From Pholiota molesta (taxonomy: Eukaryota; Basidiomycota; Agaricomycetes; Agaricales; Strophariaceae), in contig JACGCK010000348.1 in the NCBI GenBank assembly GCA_014925825.1, forward strand, positions 1-35,858: DNA of 35,858 nucleotides, in the 5' to 3' direction. Shown one piece after another: positions 10,435-21,298 of this stretch. Positions within the stretch are counted from its first letter, which is position 1, and every line of letters begins with the position of its first letter. Made by a program: the position numbers and the translations under genes. The notes under the pieces were generated by a model. It saw only the letters and a list, made by a program, of their open reading frames with translations. It was not told the origin of the DNA and searched no databases.

Positions 10435-11250
10435 CGCGGGCCGTGGTTATCCCTCGCCCATGCTTATCCCTACGGAATTATCCGCGCGCCAGCGCGGGAA
10501 ATTTTTTTGGCGAGCGCGCCTCTATGGCGCGCGATCCTTAGTCATCCCGCCATCATCTGAAGAAAGGTATGCCCATTCGTCACAATCCTCGACCATCCCT
10601 TCCGGCGCTATGATCAATCAATCTCACGGAACCTATTTGTGTTCCTGATCTCGCATCCTTTAGCGTGCGCCTCTACCCTCGCCACCGCCGTTGCCGCCGC
10701 CGCCGCTCCTTTGCACATTTACAGCCACTCCCTCGCCGCCGCCGCTCCCTCGCGCTATCCAGCCCCATTTCCCGCCTCCCAACCCCGCTTCCCGCTCTCT
10801 ATTACTCGCACATTCTTTGTCCCGGGTAGGGCTGTCCGCCCTCGTTCCTTTCGATATCCCATCATTCGCCGAGGCCGAGGCCGAAAGATGCCGCGCCAAT
10901 TAGCGCCCATGGCCGCCGCCCGCTCCCTTGCGCTCCCTTCCCCGCACACCTTTGTGGCATCCGCACTGCTTCCATTGCATAGATCTCAGCACACTCTACT
11001 GTAGCTGTGTATGCCCCATGTGGTCTAGGCAATAGACACAGAGTCATTTAAATGTAATACCGCACTTGGAATTGAACAAGTCAATATATTTCCTATCTAA
11101 TCTAATCTAACAACTTTATCTACTTTAATATTCTAATCTACTCTAACTGATCAGCCTGCATGCTGGCAAGCGAGCAAGGAGAGTGCAAGCGCGCGGCGTG
11201 CGGCTTGGCTGAGTCGCGGCAGCAAGCGCTGGCATCACTGCGCAGTGTGG
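10435..11250. other. GC-rich low-complexity stretch, no gene
   Basis: Contains GCC-rich runs (about 10660-10760) and GGCGCGC-type palindromes. Frames open on both strands read as Ala/Pro/Arg low complexity and are a result of composition. Confidence 0.5.
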
Positions 11251-11251
11251 C

Positions 11252-11670
11252 GGCATCGGGCTGGGCCTTCGTGCGCCGCGGGTGCGTGCCGACGTCGCAT
11301 CGGGCTGGGAGCCAACGCCTACATGCATGGTGGCGGCGCGGGGGGGCCTTTCCCGCCTGACAGGGCGTTTTCTGCACGGACAATGTCATGGCGCTATGGG
11401 GGTGGGCTAGCACGATTGGGGGGGAGCGGCGGCCGATGCACCTGGGGTGCTGTGCTCGGTGGCATCGGGCTGGGCCTTCGCGCGCCGCAGGAGCGTGCCG
11501 ACGTGGCGTCGGGCTGGGCTTGCATGCACCGCGGTGGCATGCTGACATGGCGGCGCGGGGGCGCCTTTCCCGCCTGATAGGGCATACTGCGGGACGGACG
11601 GTGAAGTGGCGCTGTGGAGGTGGGTTAGCGTGATTGGCGGGGAGCGGCAGCGCACATACCTGGGGCGCCA
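11252..11670. repeat. Tandem repeat, ~209 bp, two copies
   Basis: GGCATCGGGCTGGGCCTTCG recurs at 11252 and 11461. The rest of each unit also matches (CCTTTCCCGCCTGA, GGTGGGCTAGC-like, GGGGAGCGGC blocks), with substitutions and small indels. The start of a third unit may be present near 11671. Confidence 0.7.
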
Positions 11671-11958
11671 TGCTCGACGGCACCTCCATGTCCTCCTGCA
11701 GCTCTCGTGGGTGCGGTCCTTGCCCTCCGCGGTGCCTCCGGTCAACCTCTGAGGCCCTCCCGGAGTCCCTAGGCATCCTTTGCCTTCCACAGCTCCCTCT
11801 TCTGCAGTGCTCTCTTGCCCGCTTGCACTTGCGACGTCTCGTGGTGCGTGGTTGGGCGCTGGGCCTTGCGGCGTTTTGCTGTCGCGGGCACTCCGTTGGT
11901 TGCTGGGTTGGGTGGTCTACGCGTTCACGCTTGTCGTCGGCCAGTGGTGATGTGACCC

Positions 11959-12901
11959 TAGTGCTTGGAAGTCCGGTCTCAGGACCGGAAAAAGACCGAG
12001 ACTGGACCGGACCTGAACCGGAAAAGACCGGAATATTGATGGACCGGAAAAGACCGAGACCGCGGTCCGGTCCACGGTCCAACAGGATTTGAAAAATAGA
12101 TGGACCGATCAAAGACCGGTTTGGACCGGTCTCAACCGGTCTTTAGCTCTAAAATTTTGTAGACTTATAAAACGTCAAAAGCCCTTTCGAATGATGTGTA
12201 AATCATATTTTTCGCTCAATAATTGGCGAAGTTATTAATATTTTGGTTTAACTAATTACTTTGAGCGCTTAAAAACGCTTTCACCCGCAGTTAAAACGTT
12301 AAGCGCGCGTACCTTTTGCAAACTGGCGCATAGATAGAAGACGTGTAGATCTACCAGATGCAATTTAGACCTTAATATTTGAGAAACATTCGACTGAGCT
12401 ATAGTAATATTTATGTTTTCTACTCTTTTTGACTACTTTAGAGACACTTTTGCCTATGCTTCGTTCGATATAGACTTCGCCCTTTCGCAAACTGCGGTCA
12501 AGCTAGATATTTAAATTACCTCTCTAACAAGCATACACCCATATTATTCGGTTGAGAATTGATTGAGATATTCTAAAATGCGCTCAATCACTGCAATTGC
12601 TAGTGTTTTAGTTATTTCTCAGTCATTTCTCCACCGATTTTCGTATTCTTTGAAGTTCTACATACTACATACGGTATATTACCCAGTTGTTACCAGTCTG
12701 GACCGGTCTCTGACCGGTTGAGACCGGTTTGGACCGTAACCGGTCTGAACCGGTCTTTGGACCGCTCAAGACCGCAGTGGACCGGTCTTATGCGGTCCGG
12801 TCCGGTTTTTTGAGCTTTTTAAAAATAGATGGACCGGTCTCGGTCTCGGTCCAAGCCCTTGGAGGGTAAAAGACCGGACCGGACCGGACTTTCAAGCACT
12901 A
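11959..12901. mobile_element. Non-autonomous hAT element A (943 bp)
   Basis: The 8-bp direct repeat TGTGACCC flanks it exactly (11951-11958 and 12902-12909), the target-site length of the hAT superfamily. Terminal inverted repeats start TAGTGCTTG[G/A]AAGTCCGGTC, and TAGTG fits the hAT end rule (T/C)A(A/G)NG. About 170 bp on the left and 210 bp on the right are packed with ACCGGTC/GACCGGT palindromic motifs. The centre (about 12140-12680) is AT-rich and lacks a reading frame. It is clearly similar to the reverse complement of the centre of element B at 25173-26174. No transposase, so it would have to be mobilised in trans. Confidence 0.9.
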
Positions 12902-12909
12902 TGTGACCC

Positions 12910-13852
12910 ACGCGGTTTGGCGGCTGGCGCATGCTCGGCGGTTCTCGGCGGGTGCTGGTTGGTGTGCCCAATGGCCACCATGGTTGGTGGATGCAGATGG
13001 CAGGTACCGATGAAGTTCAAGAAATGGCGGGGCAATGTGTTTGATGCCATCATTAGCGCTGAAGTTTGAGATATGTTTGTGATTGTCAGTTCATTGCGGC
13101 AGAACTATGTTGGTGTCTTACTCAGAGAAGCACATATTCTTAAACTAGAAGAAGATCTCTTTTTAATAAGATCCATTCATTTTTTTTGATCAGGACAAGT
13201 TCCAGGATCCTCGGTAGGGTTTCTATATGGTACCTCAATGATATGCATTAAATACTGGTGCATTTACTCTTCCCTTATATTGACTAACTTCTGTCAATCA
13301 GATTTGTATCATGTACTGAGCATGTATATCTTTTTTTGGCCCCAATAGCACAAGTATTACAGCGTAGAACGGCAGAGTATTGCAAACATATCGCAAACAT
13401 GTGCCATCATTGATGTTTGCGATAGGTTTGTGATCGAGGTATAATATAGTGTTGTGAGTACAACACTTCATGCTCGGAGAATTTGAGCCTAAATAGTAGA
13501 CATGATTTGGTTCTATACCAGTCTATTTTCTCAATATAAGATCTTTTTTACTTGCGACTGCCATGCGCTGCTGCTTCATATGGCAGAATGGGCCCTCTTT
13601 TCTTTTTGAAACACTTTTGCTGAAGAATTTATATTCAAATATCGTATCTACACTAGATACAAAATTACAAATAATCTATCTAATCTGTATAGGCGCGCAT
13701 GCTGAAATGGGATAATGAGTGCGGCTCGCTCCTCACCGATTCTTGGGGGCACTCGGGTTGGTGAACCCGTGCCACCCGACGCCCGGGCTATTTGGCACGC
13801 GTACTCCGCAAAATTGCGGCGCTGCCTGCCTGCCTACCCATACCCTGCAGCA
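12910..13852. other. Non-coding AT-rich then GC-rich flank of the LTR element
   Basis: No gene supported. A short motif (CATCATT...GTTTG...GATATGTTTGTGAT-like) appears twice, near 13050 and 13410. The right 150 bp are GC-rich and form the target of the LTR insertion. Confidence 0.45.
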
Positions 13853-13856
13853 GCGG

Positions 13857-14918
13857 TGATATGCCAATTGTCGTGTAGGGTGCGGAATGTGGCGAATAAA
13901 ATCTAAAACCACAAAACCAAAAGCCACGACGTGAGGGGCTACGAGGGTGCGAGTACGGGGTTCAAAGGCGTCCCAATCAAGGTCTATCAGTGGCGGATGG
14001 TGCGACGAGGTGTGCGACGTGGCGAGATGGCGTTTACGATGTATACTGAGTTGCGAGAGCGACGGGATAAAGGAGTGATGGAATTTAGCTTGAACTGAGC
14101 GACGAGAGTGAAATAAAATACGAGAGAGACGCAGCGCGGTGTGAAATGATGGGGAACGCAGTGGGGACGAGGACGCGACGAGAGACGAACTGAAACTAAG
14201 CTGGAAACTGGGGGGAAAGTGTATTTTTTTGTTTTACTGAGTTACAGGGATTTAAATACTACGGAAGCTATAGCTCGGATTTAATTTATCTAAAACGGTA
14301 GGAAGGTGCGAAGTAGACTGTCCGAAAGGCTAGATACGAAAGGCATGTGGAAAAGGACGATAGGGGCACAGGGGAGCGCGGCGCACACATGCGACGGCGA
14401 GCTAGAGAATAAGAAAACTAAAAATAGAGCGCTTAAGCGCACACTCGAGCGCATGTGCGTGCGGACGGAATTCCGACGCAGTAAGTTGTCCAATAATATT
14501 CGGAACGAGTTCCGTACGCATTCGAAACCTTTCTAGACCAAGTAGCGACGTCCCGAGAGTGCTGTGTGAGCCCGTATACGGCGGCGCGCGACTTGCGTCC
14601 AAGTTCGTCAGGTCACGTGACTACCCGCGGCTCCGTTCTGAGTGCGTACGCGGTGCGGCGCGGCGGCTCTGTGCGCGTTCGCGCGAGTGCGTTGCGTGTG
14701 CGTCGTAAAGTGTTGTGGTGTATATGGAGGTGCTATGGGTACGTTTCGCGTGCTTGAGCGACTTCGAGCGAGGCGGCACGAGGCGAGGCGACCTATTGCG
14801 TCATGTATGACCTAGCGCGTTCGAGCGCGTGCGTGCGCGTTCTGTTTGTGTGCGTCGCGCGTGCGTCTGGGCGTGTTCTGGCGCGTTTTCAGAGCGTATA
14901 CGGATGCGGTGCGCATCA
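13857..14918 (-). repeat. 3' LTR (1062 bp) of the gypsy-type element
   Basis: Near-identical to 18679-19724. It is a few bases longer, with single-base and short indel differences, for example around 14340-14400. It follows the PPT on the minus strand. Confidence 0.9.
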
Positions 14919-14928
14919 TCTCCTCCCT
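14919..14928 (-). other. Polypurine tract
   Basis: On the minus strand AGGGAGGAGA directly precedes the TGATGC start of the 3' LTR, the position where plus-strand DNA synthesis of LTR elements is primed. Confidence 0.75.
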
Positions 14929-15189
14929 AACGAACTTCTGACTGTCCGCAGTCAGGCGGAATCGCGGCGAAATGGTTTGCAATGGAAGCGACGGGCAGCG
15001 GCGTCGAGGGATCAACAGTTGCGTGCGCGGCGACGGCGTAATCCAAATATAGAACGGGCGCTTAACGCGCGTTGCGCTGAGCGAATGGGCGGCGGGCGGC
15101 GGGCGGCGAGCGCGGCGGCGTAAATTGATAGCGTGGCGCTGTAAATTGGGCGTGGCAAGACGAATTGAAGCGCCGTGAATTGGATACGG

Positions 15190-16545
15190 CTCGACGAGAC
15201 GACTTGGAGCGCGGCGAGACGACAGCAGGTGCGGCGCGGCGAACTGGAGCGTCTTGAATTGAATACTTATGCTATGGTACGGATGCGGGTGCAGTGGGCC
15301 AAAGCTAGCGCGGCGAGACGAATTGGAGCGCAGTAAATCATATACGGGTGCGGCGAGACGACTTGAAGTGCAGCGAGACAAACTAGGGCGCGGCGAAATG
15401 AATTGGAGCACGGTAAATTAATTAGGGGCGCGATGAGACAACTTGGGGGATGACGAGACGACCTGGGCACGACGAGACGACCTGGGGTGCGACGAGACAA
15501 ACTAGGGCGCGGCGAAATGACCTACAGCGCGGCGAGCCGACTTGGGACGCGACGAGACAACTTGGAGCGCAGCGAGATGATCTGGAGCGCGGTGAATCAG
15601 ATCCGGCCGCGACGAGACAGCCTAGAACGCGGCGGGACAACTTGGGGTGCGGCGAGACGACTTGGGGTGCGATGAGACGACCTAGGGCACGACGAGACGA
15701 CTTGGGGAGCGACGAATTGAATATACGTCCTGCTGTACGAATACGAGCGCGGCGGATAAGAGCGGGCGCGGCGAGACGACCTGGAGCGCGGTAAATTGAA
15801 TGCGTGTGCGGCGAGAGGTCCTGGAACGCAGCGAGATGACAGCGGGCCCGGCGAGATGACCTGAAGCGCAGCAAATTAAATTGCAGCACGGCGAGTCGAT
15901 CTGCAGTGCGGCGAGACGGATTGGAGCGCAGCAAATTGAATTCGGACGCGGCGAGATGCCCTGCAGTGTGGCGAGACGACAGCAGGCGCGGCGAGACGGA
16001 CTGGAGTGCTGCTGTACGGATTCGAGCGCGGCGAGACGCCCTAGAGCGCGACGAGACGACGTGGGGTCCGGCGAGGCGTACTGACGTGCGGCGAGACCAT
16101 CTGGAGCACGGTAAATTGAATCCAGGCACGGCGAGACGACTTGGGGCGCGACGAGACGAAATACTGTGTGGCAAGACGAACTATAGTGCGACGAGATGAA
16201 CTAGAGCACAAGGAATCAAATTCGGGTGCGGCGAGACGTCCTGGGGCTTGGCGAATTCAATATACGTCCTGCTGTACGAATGCAAGCGCGGCTAGACGAC
16301 AGCGGGCGGCGCGGCGATCTGGGGCGCGGCGAATTGAATCCGGGCACAACGAGACAACCTAGAACGCGGCGAGACGACTTGGGGCGTGACGAGACGAACT
16401 GGAGCGCCGTGAATTGAATATGGGCGCGGCGAGACGGCCTTGAGCGCGACGAGATGACTGGATGTGCATGCTGCTGTACGGGTGCGAGCACGGCGGATAA
16501 GAGCGGGCGCGGCGAGACGACCTGGAGCGCGGTAAATTAAATTCG
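15190..16545. repeat. Degenerate ~20-bp minisatellite replacing pol
   Basis: Unit approximately CGCGGCGAGACGACTTGGAG (20 nt), repeated on the order of 60 times with substitutions and occasional AATTGAAT-type variants. Because the unit is near seven codons and poor in stops, long spurious frames exist on both strands. No conserved protein motif. Confidence 0.85.
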
Positions 16546-16733
16546 AGTGCGGCGGAATGGATATGAGCCTGGGGACTACATCGGGACGCATGCGAGCGCT
16601 GGAAAATAAATGTGAATGGCGACGGGATAAATGCAAGTAGGACGGAAGGAAAATGAATATATCAAGCTCAAAAAAAATTAGTCCGAGGTAGAAAATGAGT
16701 TTGGAGAGTCGAAATAAGTATGTCAATGGGGTA

Positions 16734-16766
16734 TACTCCTCCCTAACGAAATCTTGACTGTACGGA
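16734..16766 (-). repeat. Internal copy of the PPT region
   Basis: CTCCTCCCTAACGAA followed by a TCTTGACTG...AGTCA hairpin matches the sequence at 14920-14953 just inside the 3' LTR. On the minus strand this puts a second purine tract (GGGAGGAG) in the interior of the element. Confidence 0.7.
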
Positions 16767-17087
16767 GTCAATTCGCGCGGTTACAGCGCGGCGAGACGTT
16801 GCGCAAGCGCGTCGACAGTTGCTGGGCATGGCTGGATACGTCTGGGGGTCGCAAGCGAGGTCTACGGCGTCCTGGATTTATTACGCGCGGCCTATGCGGA
16901 TCTATTCGTCGTCTCGGGTGCTGATAACGAGCTTGTCTGGCGCGGCGACGGGGCTTTTGAATAATATTTGGCGAGATGCAGCGCGAGCTAGAGTACGAGA
17001 TGAAGGAATAAAAAGACGAGGCAACGAGGCGAGAACGCGGGTTGACGAGGCGAGTGCGTGGGGTGACGATGCGGGTATATGGAGCGA

Positions 17088-18444
17088 TCAGGCGAGACGA
17101 CGACGTGATATTACGAGTGCGCGGGACGACGGAGCAAGGTCGAGATGGGTCAAAGAGGGTCGAAATGGGTTGGAACGCGTCCGCGTGCGGTCTGACGGAC
17201 TGAGGGCGCGAGTCGACGGGTTGTGGACGCAAGACGACAGTACAAGGGTGCGGATCGACGGGTGGGGGGCGCAAATTGATGGCAGATGGCTGCAGTCGAC
17301 GGGTGGAGTGCGCGAGTCGATAGGAGTACTGTGAGACATAAAAAATAAAGGCTGTGGGGCTGAGGTGTGTAAATTCGTCGCAGCGACGGGGTGCTCTGGG
17401 ATTGGATCTAGGTCGCGGGAAGGAGTGGTCGCTTCGCAATAGTGCGCCGTGATTGAAGGTGCCAATGATAATAATTCGCGCAGCGTAATAGAGACGTTTG
17501 GAGCACTGGAGATGGGCGGATAAATGGGCGCAATAATTGTGGAGTCCTCGGAAATTGGAGGCGAGCTCGGAGTCGACGATAACTTGCGCGGAATGTACTT
17601 CTTGTCTGGTAGTGCCGCAAAATTGCGCTCGGCTGGTGGTGCGTAGGCGACGTGGTCCTGAAGCTTGAATATCTCTGGGTTTGATGGGCGACTTGGTACT
17701 GGAATTTTAGGCGATGCGACGGGAGTGATAGGAGCAGTGATGCGAGGCGCAGTGGGAGCGACGGGTGCGACGGAAGCAGTGTAAGCGACGGGTGCAACGG
17801 GAGCAATGGAGGCGACGGGTGCAGGGAGAGAAGGCGTCGAAATTGAAGGAAGGTGGGCATGGTAGATCTTGCTTCAAAAATCCAAGTCGCAGCTTTGTAA
17901 ACCTGATCAATACTATAACTCGGGCTGGAATAAGTGTCGGATCGATGGTATGCAGTCGGAAGATGATGTCGGACAGTAACTCGCGTCGAAAACCTTGAAT
18001 ATAAATATTCTGTGCATCTAGGTGGCTCGAGAGCTCGCATTTGATGAGAATCGACGCGATACCACGGAAGGAGCGGGTATATTCTGCGAGATCGAATACA
18101 GAAGATATTCCGCGACGCTGACTGGCTATAGCTAGTGCGATGAGGTCGTTTCGGCTGTAGCGGTAGAGATTGTTCGCTTCGGGATAGCTTCTGAATATTG
18201 CAGTCTTGAACTCGTCAAAGGTCGCTGTGTCACTATCGAATTCTGGAACTGAAACCCAAATCTCTTCGTCGTCGATTGACATATATCGAACAGTGTGGTC
18301 CTTCTTGATGCGATCGGAGGTAATTTGGCATGTCGCAAAGAGATACTCGAGGTCGGCAAAAAATCTGGCAAGTTCACGGGCATGCGATGAGCTAAAGCGC
18401 GGAGCAGTGCGCTCTCTCGGATATGGCATATGTGGCGTCGTCAT
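17088..18444 (-). pseudogene. gag of the gypsy-type element, frameshifted
   Basis: From Met at 18444 (MTTPHMPYPRERTAPRFSSS) a 245-codon frame runs to 17707. It contains ARFFADLEYLF, VRYMSIDDEEIW, FDEFKTAIFRSYPEA and FDLAEYTRSFRGIAS, an arrangement like the capsid part of basidiomycete gypsy Gag. Near 17840-17870 the coding sense passes to another frame. That frame continues as a Pro/Ala/Val low-complexity linker, then KLQDHVAYAPPAERNFAALP and ITLRELLSLAPSITAHY with EATTP. The last resembles the segment preceding the protease in agaricomycete Gag-Pol. It then degrades into Pro/Arg/Ser-rich sequence ending near 17088. No zinc knuckle or protease DTG/DSG motif found. The frame change could be a lesion or a programmed shift; a lesion is more likely. 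Confidence 0.7.
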
Positions 18445-18655
18445 GATAGCGAGTCGGAGAATGATAAATAAAATCACAAGTCAATGGATTGCATGTGCAA
18501 GGCGACGGAGAAATGATGGCGCGAGGCGACAGATAATGATTGCTTGGCGACGGCACAATACGCGAGTTGCCGGAATAAGAGCGTGAGGTGACTACGAGGC
18601 GACGGGTGGAGATGCGAACTGGGTGATGACAATTGGAAGGCAAAAAAATGATAAA

Positions 18656-18674
18656 CCCCTCGCGGTGGGCTCCA
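18656..18674 (-). other. Primer binding site
   Basis: On the minus strand TGGAGCCCACCGCGAGGGG starts 4 nt after the 5' LTR and is complementary to a tRNA 3' end ending GGGCTCCA. The discriminator base U and the implied acceptor GCCCACC resemble a tRNA-Lys; this identity is tentative. Confidence 0.75.
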
Positions 18675-18678
18675 GAAA

Positions 18679-19724
18679 TGATGTGCCAAGTGTCGTGTAG
18701 GGTGCGGAATGTGGCGAATAAAATCTAAAACCACAAAACCAAAAGCCACGACGTGAGGGGCTACGAGGGTGCGAGTACGGGGTTCAAAGGCGTCCCAATC
18801 AAGGTCTATCAGTGGCGATGGTGCGACGAGGTGTGCGACGTGGCGAGATGGCGTTTACGATGTATACTGAGTTGTGAGAGCGACGGGATAAAGGATGATG
18901 GAATTTAGCTTGAACTGAGCGACGAGAGTGAAATAAAATACGAGAGAGACGCAGCGCGGTGTGAAATGATGGGGAACGCAGTGGGGACGAGGACGCGACG
19001 AGAGACGAACTGAAACTGGCTGGAAACTGGGGGGAAAGTGTATTTTTTGTTTTACTGAGTTACAGGGATTTAAATACTACGGAAGCTATAGCTCGGATTT
19101 AATTTATCTAAAACGGTAGGAAGGTGCGAATAGACTGTCCGAAAGGCTAGATACGAAAGCGTGTGGAAAAGGACGATAGGGGCAGGGAGCGCGGGCCACT
19201 GCGACGGCGAGCTAGAGAATAGAAACTAAAAATAGAGCGCTTAAGCGCACACTCGAGCGCATGTGCGTGCGGACGGAATTCCGACGCAGTAAGTTGTCCA
19301 ATAATATTCGGAACGAGTTCCGTACGTATTCGAAACCTTCTAGACCAGTAGCGACGTCCCGAGAGTGCTGTGTGAGCCCGTATACGGCGGCGCGCGACTT
19401 GCGTCCAAGTTCGTCAGGTCACGTGACTACCCGCGGCTCCGTTCTGAGTGCGTACGCGGTGCGGCGCGGCGGCTCTGTGCGCGTTCGCGCGAGTGCGTTG
19501 CGTGTGCGTCGTAAAGTGTTGTGGTGTATATGGAGGTGCTATGGGTACGTTTCGCGTGCTTGAGCGACTTCGAGCGAGGCGGCACGAGGCGAGGCGACCT
19601 ATTGCGTCATGTATGACCTAGCGCGTTCGAGCGCGTGCGTGCGCGTTCTGTTTGTGTGCGTCGCGCGTGCGTCTGGGCGTGTTCTGGCGCGTTTTCAGAG
19701 CGTATACGGATGCGGTGCGCATCA
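18679..19724 (-). repeat. 5' LTR (1046 bp) of the gypsy-type element
   Basis: Right-hand copy, upstream LTR in the sense of the element. Ends CATCA next to the GCGG target duplicate at 19725-19728. Confidence 0.9.
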
Positions 19725-19756
19725 GCGGGCGAAGAGGTGACAATGAGGGATGGCGA

Positions 19757-19830
19757 CCTTCGCGTCGCCATCGCTCGTGGTCTCCCCGTGCAGCCTTCGC
19801 GTCGCCGTTGCTTGTGGTCTCCCCGTGCAG
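19757..19830. repeat. 37-bp tandem repeat, two copies
   Basis: Units 19757-19793 and 19794-19830 begin CCTTCGCGTCGCC and end CTCCCCGTGCAG; they differ at about three positions. Confidence 0.85.
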
Positions 19831-20447
19831 CCCCTGCGCTAACCCAGCACCACCGCATGTGATGATGCAGCAACAGCCAACCCCGTCATCAACCGGCGGA
19901 CTGCGCCCGTTCTAAGTACGAGGGTCGTCGTTAGCTGGGCGAGCCTCAGAGGCATGGGCATGGGCACGGATGGGCGTCCAATGGGCTCGGGAAATGGCAG
20001 GGTAGGGAGACGGTCGCGGGTGGGAGGCGAATGGCGGTGCTGGGGTGGCTGGGTCCGTGCAGGCCGCGTCGTCGTGATGACGTGGTAGCGAGCACGAACC
20101 AGGCGGGCTGCAGGGAGGCAGGCGGGGGGTGCGGTGGCAGTGGCCACGCGATGGTATGAAGAAGGGACTTCAAGGGAGGACGGGGGCGGTCGCCGCATCC
20201 CTCGTCGCTGCGAGCGGATACTGTGGGGAGGTGGATGTGTGTGAGCGGGTGGGCAAGGTGGGTGGCGCGACGGGCGCACCTACTGGGTCTCCCGCTCTCG
20301 GGTCTCCCCTGTGTTCCTTCTCCCTTTCGTCCGTCGGTGTTTCCCAAAGCGAGAGCCCACATCCCTGTCGCAGGGGAGGGGCTCAAGCGGGGGTGTGGTG
20401 GTGGTACGAGGAAGAAGTCAACCGTGGTTCAACACCGTTGATGGGCA
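19831..20447. other. GC-rich stretch, no supported gene
   Basis: Overlapping open frames on both strands are rich in Pro, Arg and Ala and change with composition. No motif, splice structure or start context supports any of them. Confidence 0.45.
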
Positions 20448-20537
20448 TTTCGGCAAACGCCGAAACGCGAGCGCGTCGTCGAACACGACGCGCTGAGCAC
20501 TTTTGGCTCATTCTTTAGTGCCCTTGATTCTTCAAGG
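20448..20537. other. Cluster of four small perfect hairpins
   Basis: TTTCGGC-AAAC-GCCGAAA (20448-20465); stem GCGCGTCGT with loop CGAAC (20471-20493); GAGC...GCTC (20495-20509); CCTTGA-TTCT-TCAAGG (20522-20537). Four perfect stems within 90 nt suggest a structured RNA or a DNA recognition region. No known RNA class recognised. Confidence 0.45.
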
Positions 20538-20952
20538 TCGACGGAACAGTACTGGATAGGGCACGACGGCGCATGAGATTAGGAGAGGCACGGTGAGGCG
20601 CGATTCGTCGTACGATCGGGGCGGTACATTTTATCGATTGAAATCAATTTTTTTGCTACAAAACGCTCGAATAAAATCAATTCGCACGCAATACATGGGG
20701 TACACTACAAGGACTATTGGTAATGTGAATGGGAGGGACAGGAGAGGAGCGTAGCCATGAGGGCGCGCGGGAGGGCGGGACGAGGGCGCGCACGCAGCTG
20801 CTGCCAGCCGGTAGCGCAGGCATTCGCCCGATTGCGATCGCGTGCGGGGAGCGTGCCTGAATTATTGCGCCCAAGCTCCATTTTGGACGGGGGCGCGCCG
20901 CCAAGCAATAGTGCCTTGGTCCCTAGGGCCGCTGTCTTTCAAATCGGATTGG
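20538..20952. other. Non-coding GC-rich flank
   Basis: No gene supported. Contains GGGCGCGCCGCCA-type motifs that recur in the tandem repeat just to the right. Confidence 0.45.
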
Positions 20953-21163
20953 GCGGAGGGCGCGCCGCCAGGCAAAGGCGGCGCCCAGATCAGACGAGAA
21001 TGATATATCAGTGGGTACCCTCCCTCATATACAAGCTCAGAGGAGGGTGATATATCGGAGGGCACGCTGCCAGGCAAAGGCGGTGCCCAGACCAGAAGAG
21101 AATGATATATCAGACTACCCAGAGGGTACCCTCCTCTATATAAAAGGTCAGAGGAGGGTGATA
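20953..21163. repeat. Tandem units of ~105 bp ending in GATATATC
   Basis: Two units each start GGAGGGC(G/A)CGC(C/T)GCCAGGC. Each contains AATGATATATCAG and a GGTACCCTCC block and closes with AGAGGAGGGTGATATATC. The second runs into the right 103-bp inverted repeat, which shares the AGGAGGGTGATATATC end. Confidence 0.8.
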
Positions 21164-21252
21164 TATCAACGATCACCCTCCTCTAGTACAGGTTCTGATA
21201 TATCAACCCGCTCTTGCTATAGCAAGGGTTGATATATCAAGATGTCCGGTAC
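21150..21252 (-). repeat. Right 103-bp inverted repeat
   Basis: Reverse complement of 10332-10434 with about two differences. Its outer end GATGTCCGGTAC lies 46 bp from the stop codon of SUR7/PalI copy 2. Confidence 0.9.
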
Positions 21253-21298
21253 AGGTGCATCGATAGCGCCAATTCATCTCGCCCAACATTTCCGGCCT

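Larger units (their letters stand above)
13857..19724 (-). mobile_element. Non-autonomous Ty3/gypsy-type LTR retrotransposon (5.87 kb)
   Basis: Two ~1.05-kb direct repeats (13857-14918 and 18679-19724), each beginning TGAT and ending ATCA, are flanked by the 4-bp direct repeat GCGG (13853-13856 and 19725-19728). The element reads on the minus strand: PBS at 18674-18656 beside the right LTR, gag from 18444 downward, PPT at 14928-14919 beside the left LTR. No protease, RT, RNase H or integrase motif is visible. The space for pol holds a ~20-bp minisatellite and GC-rich filler. The LTRs differ by several small indels and substitutions, so the insertion is not recent. It must rely on a relative for enzymes. 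Confidence 0.85.
10332..21252. mobile_element. Candidate 10.9-kb element or block bounded by 103-bp inverted repeats
   Basis: The outermost 103 bp on each side are inverted copies of each other with about two mismatches. Between them lie a hAT element, an LTR retrotransposon and about 4.1 kb of GC-rich, tandemly repeated DNA. No transposase or recombinase reading frame was found in the 4.1 kb, so if it is a transposon it is non-autonomous. I could not find a convincing target-site duplication outside the repeats. An alternative is two independent insertions of a small palindromic repeat in opposite orientation. Confidence 0.4.

Noticed and set aside
11138..12112. 324-codon minus-strand frame, rich in Arg, Pro and Ala
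   Set aside because: It spans the 209-bp tandem repeat and runs into hAT element A across its terminal repeat, so it cannot be one gene.
15422..16174. 250-codon Arg/Ser/Pro-rich minus-strand frame
   Set aside because: It is the ~20-bp minisatellite read through; every frame there is poor in stops and the protein only mirrors the repeat.
15190..16545. CRISPR-like regular short repeats
   Set aside because: The units are contiguous and degenerate with no unique spacers, and the setting is a eukaryotic retrotransposon.
19839..20386. Overlapping 146-codon minus-strand frames
   Set aside because: Low-complexity Pro/Arg/His sequence caused by GC bias; no motif or splice support.
20448..20537. Helitron 3' end
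   Set aside because: A GC hairpin is present, but no CTRR terminus follows at the usual distance and no TC start or Rep/helicase was seen.
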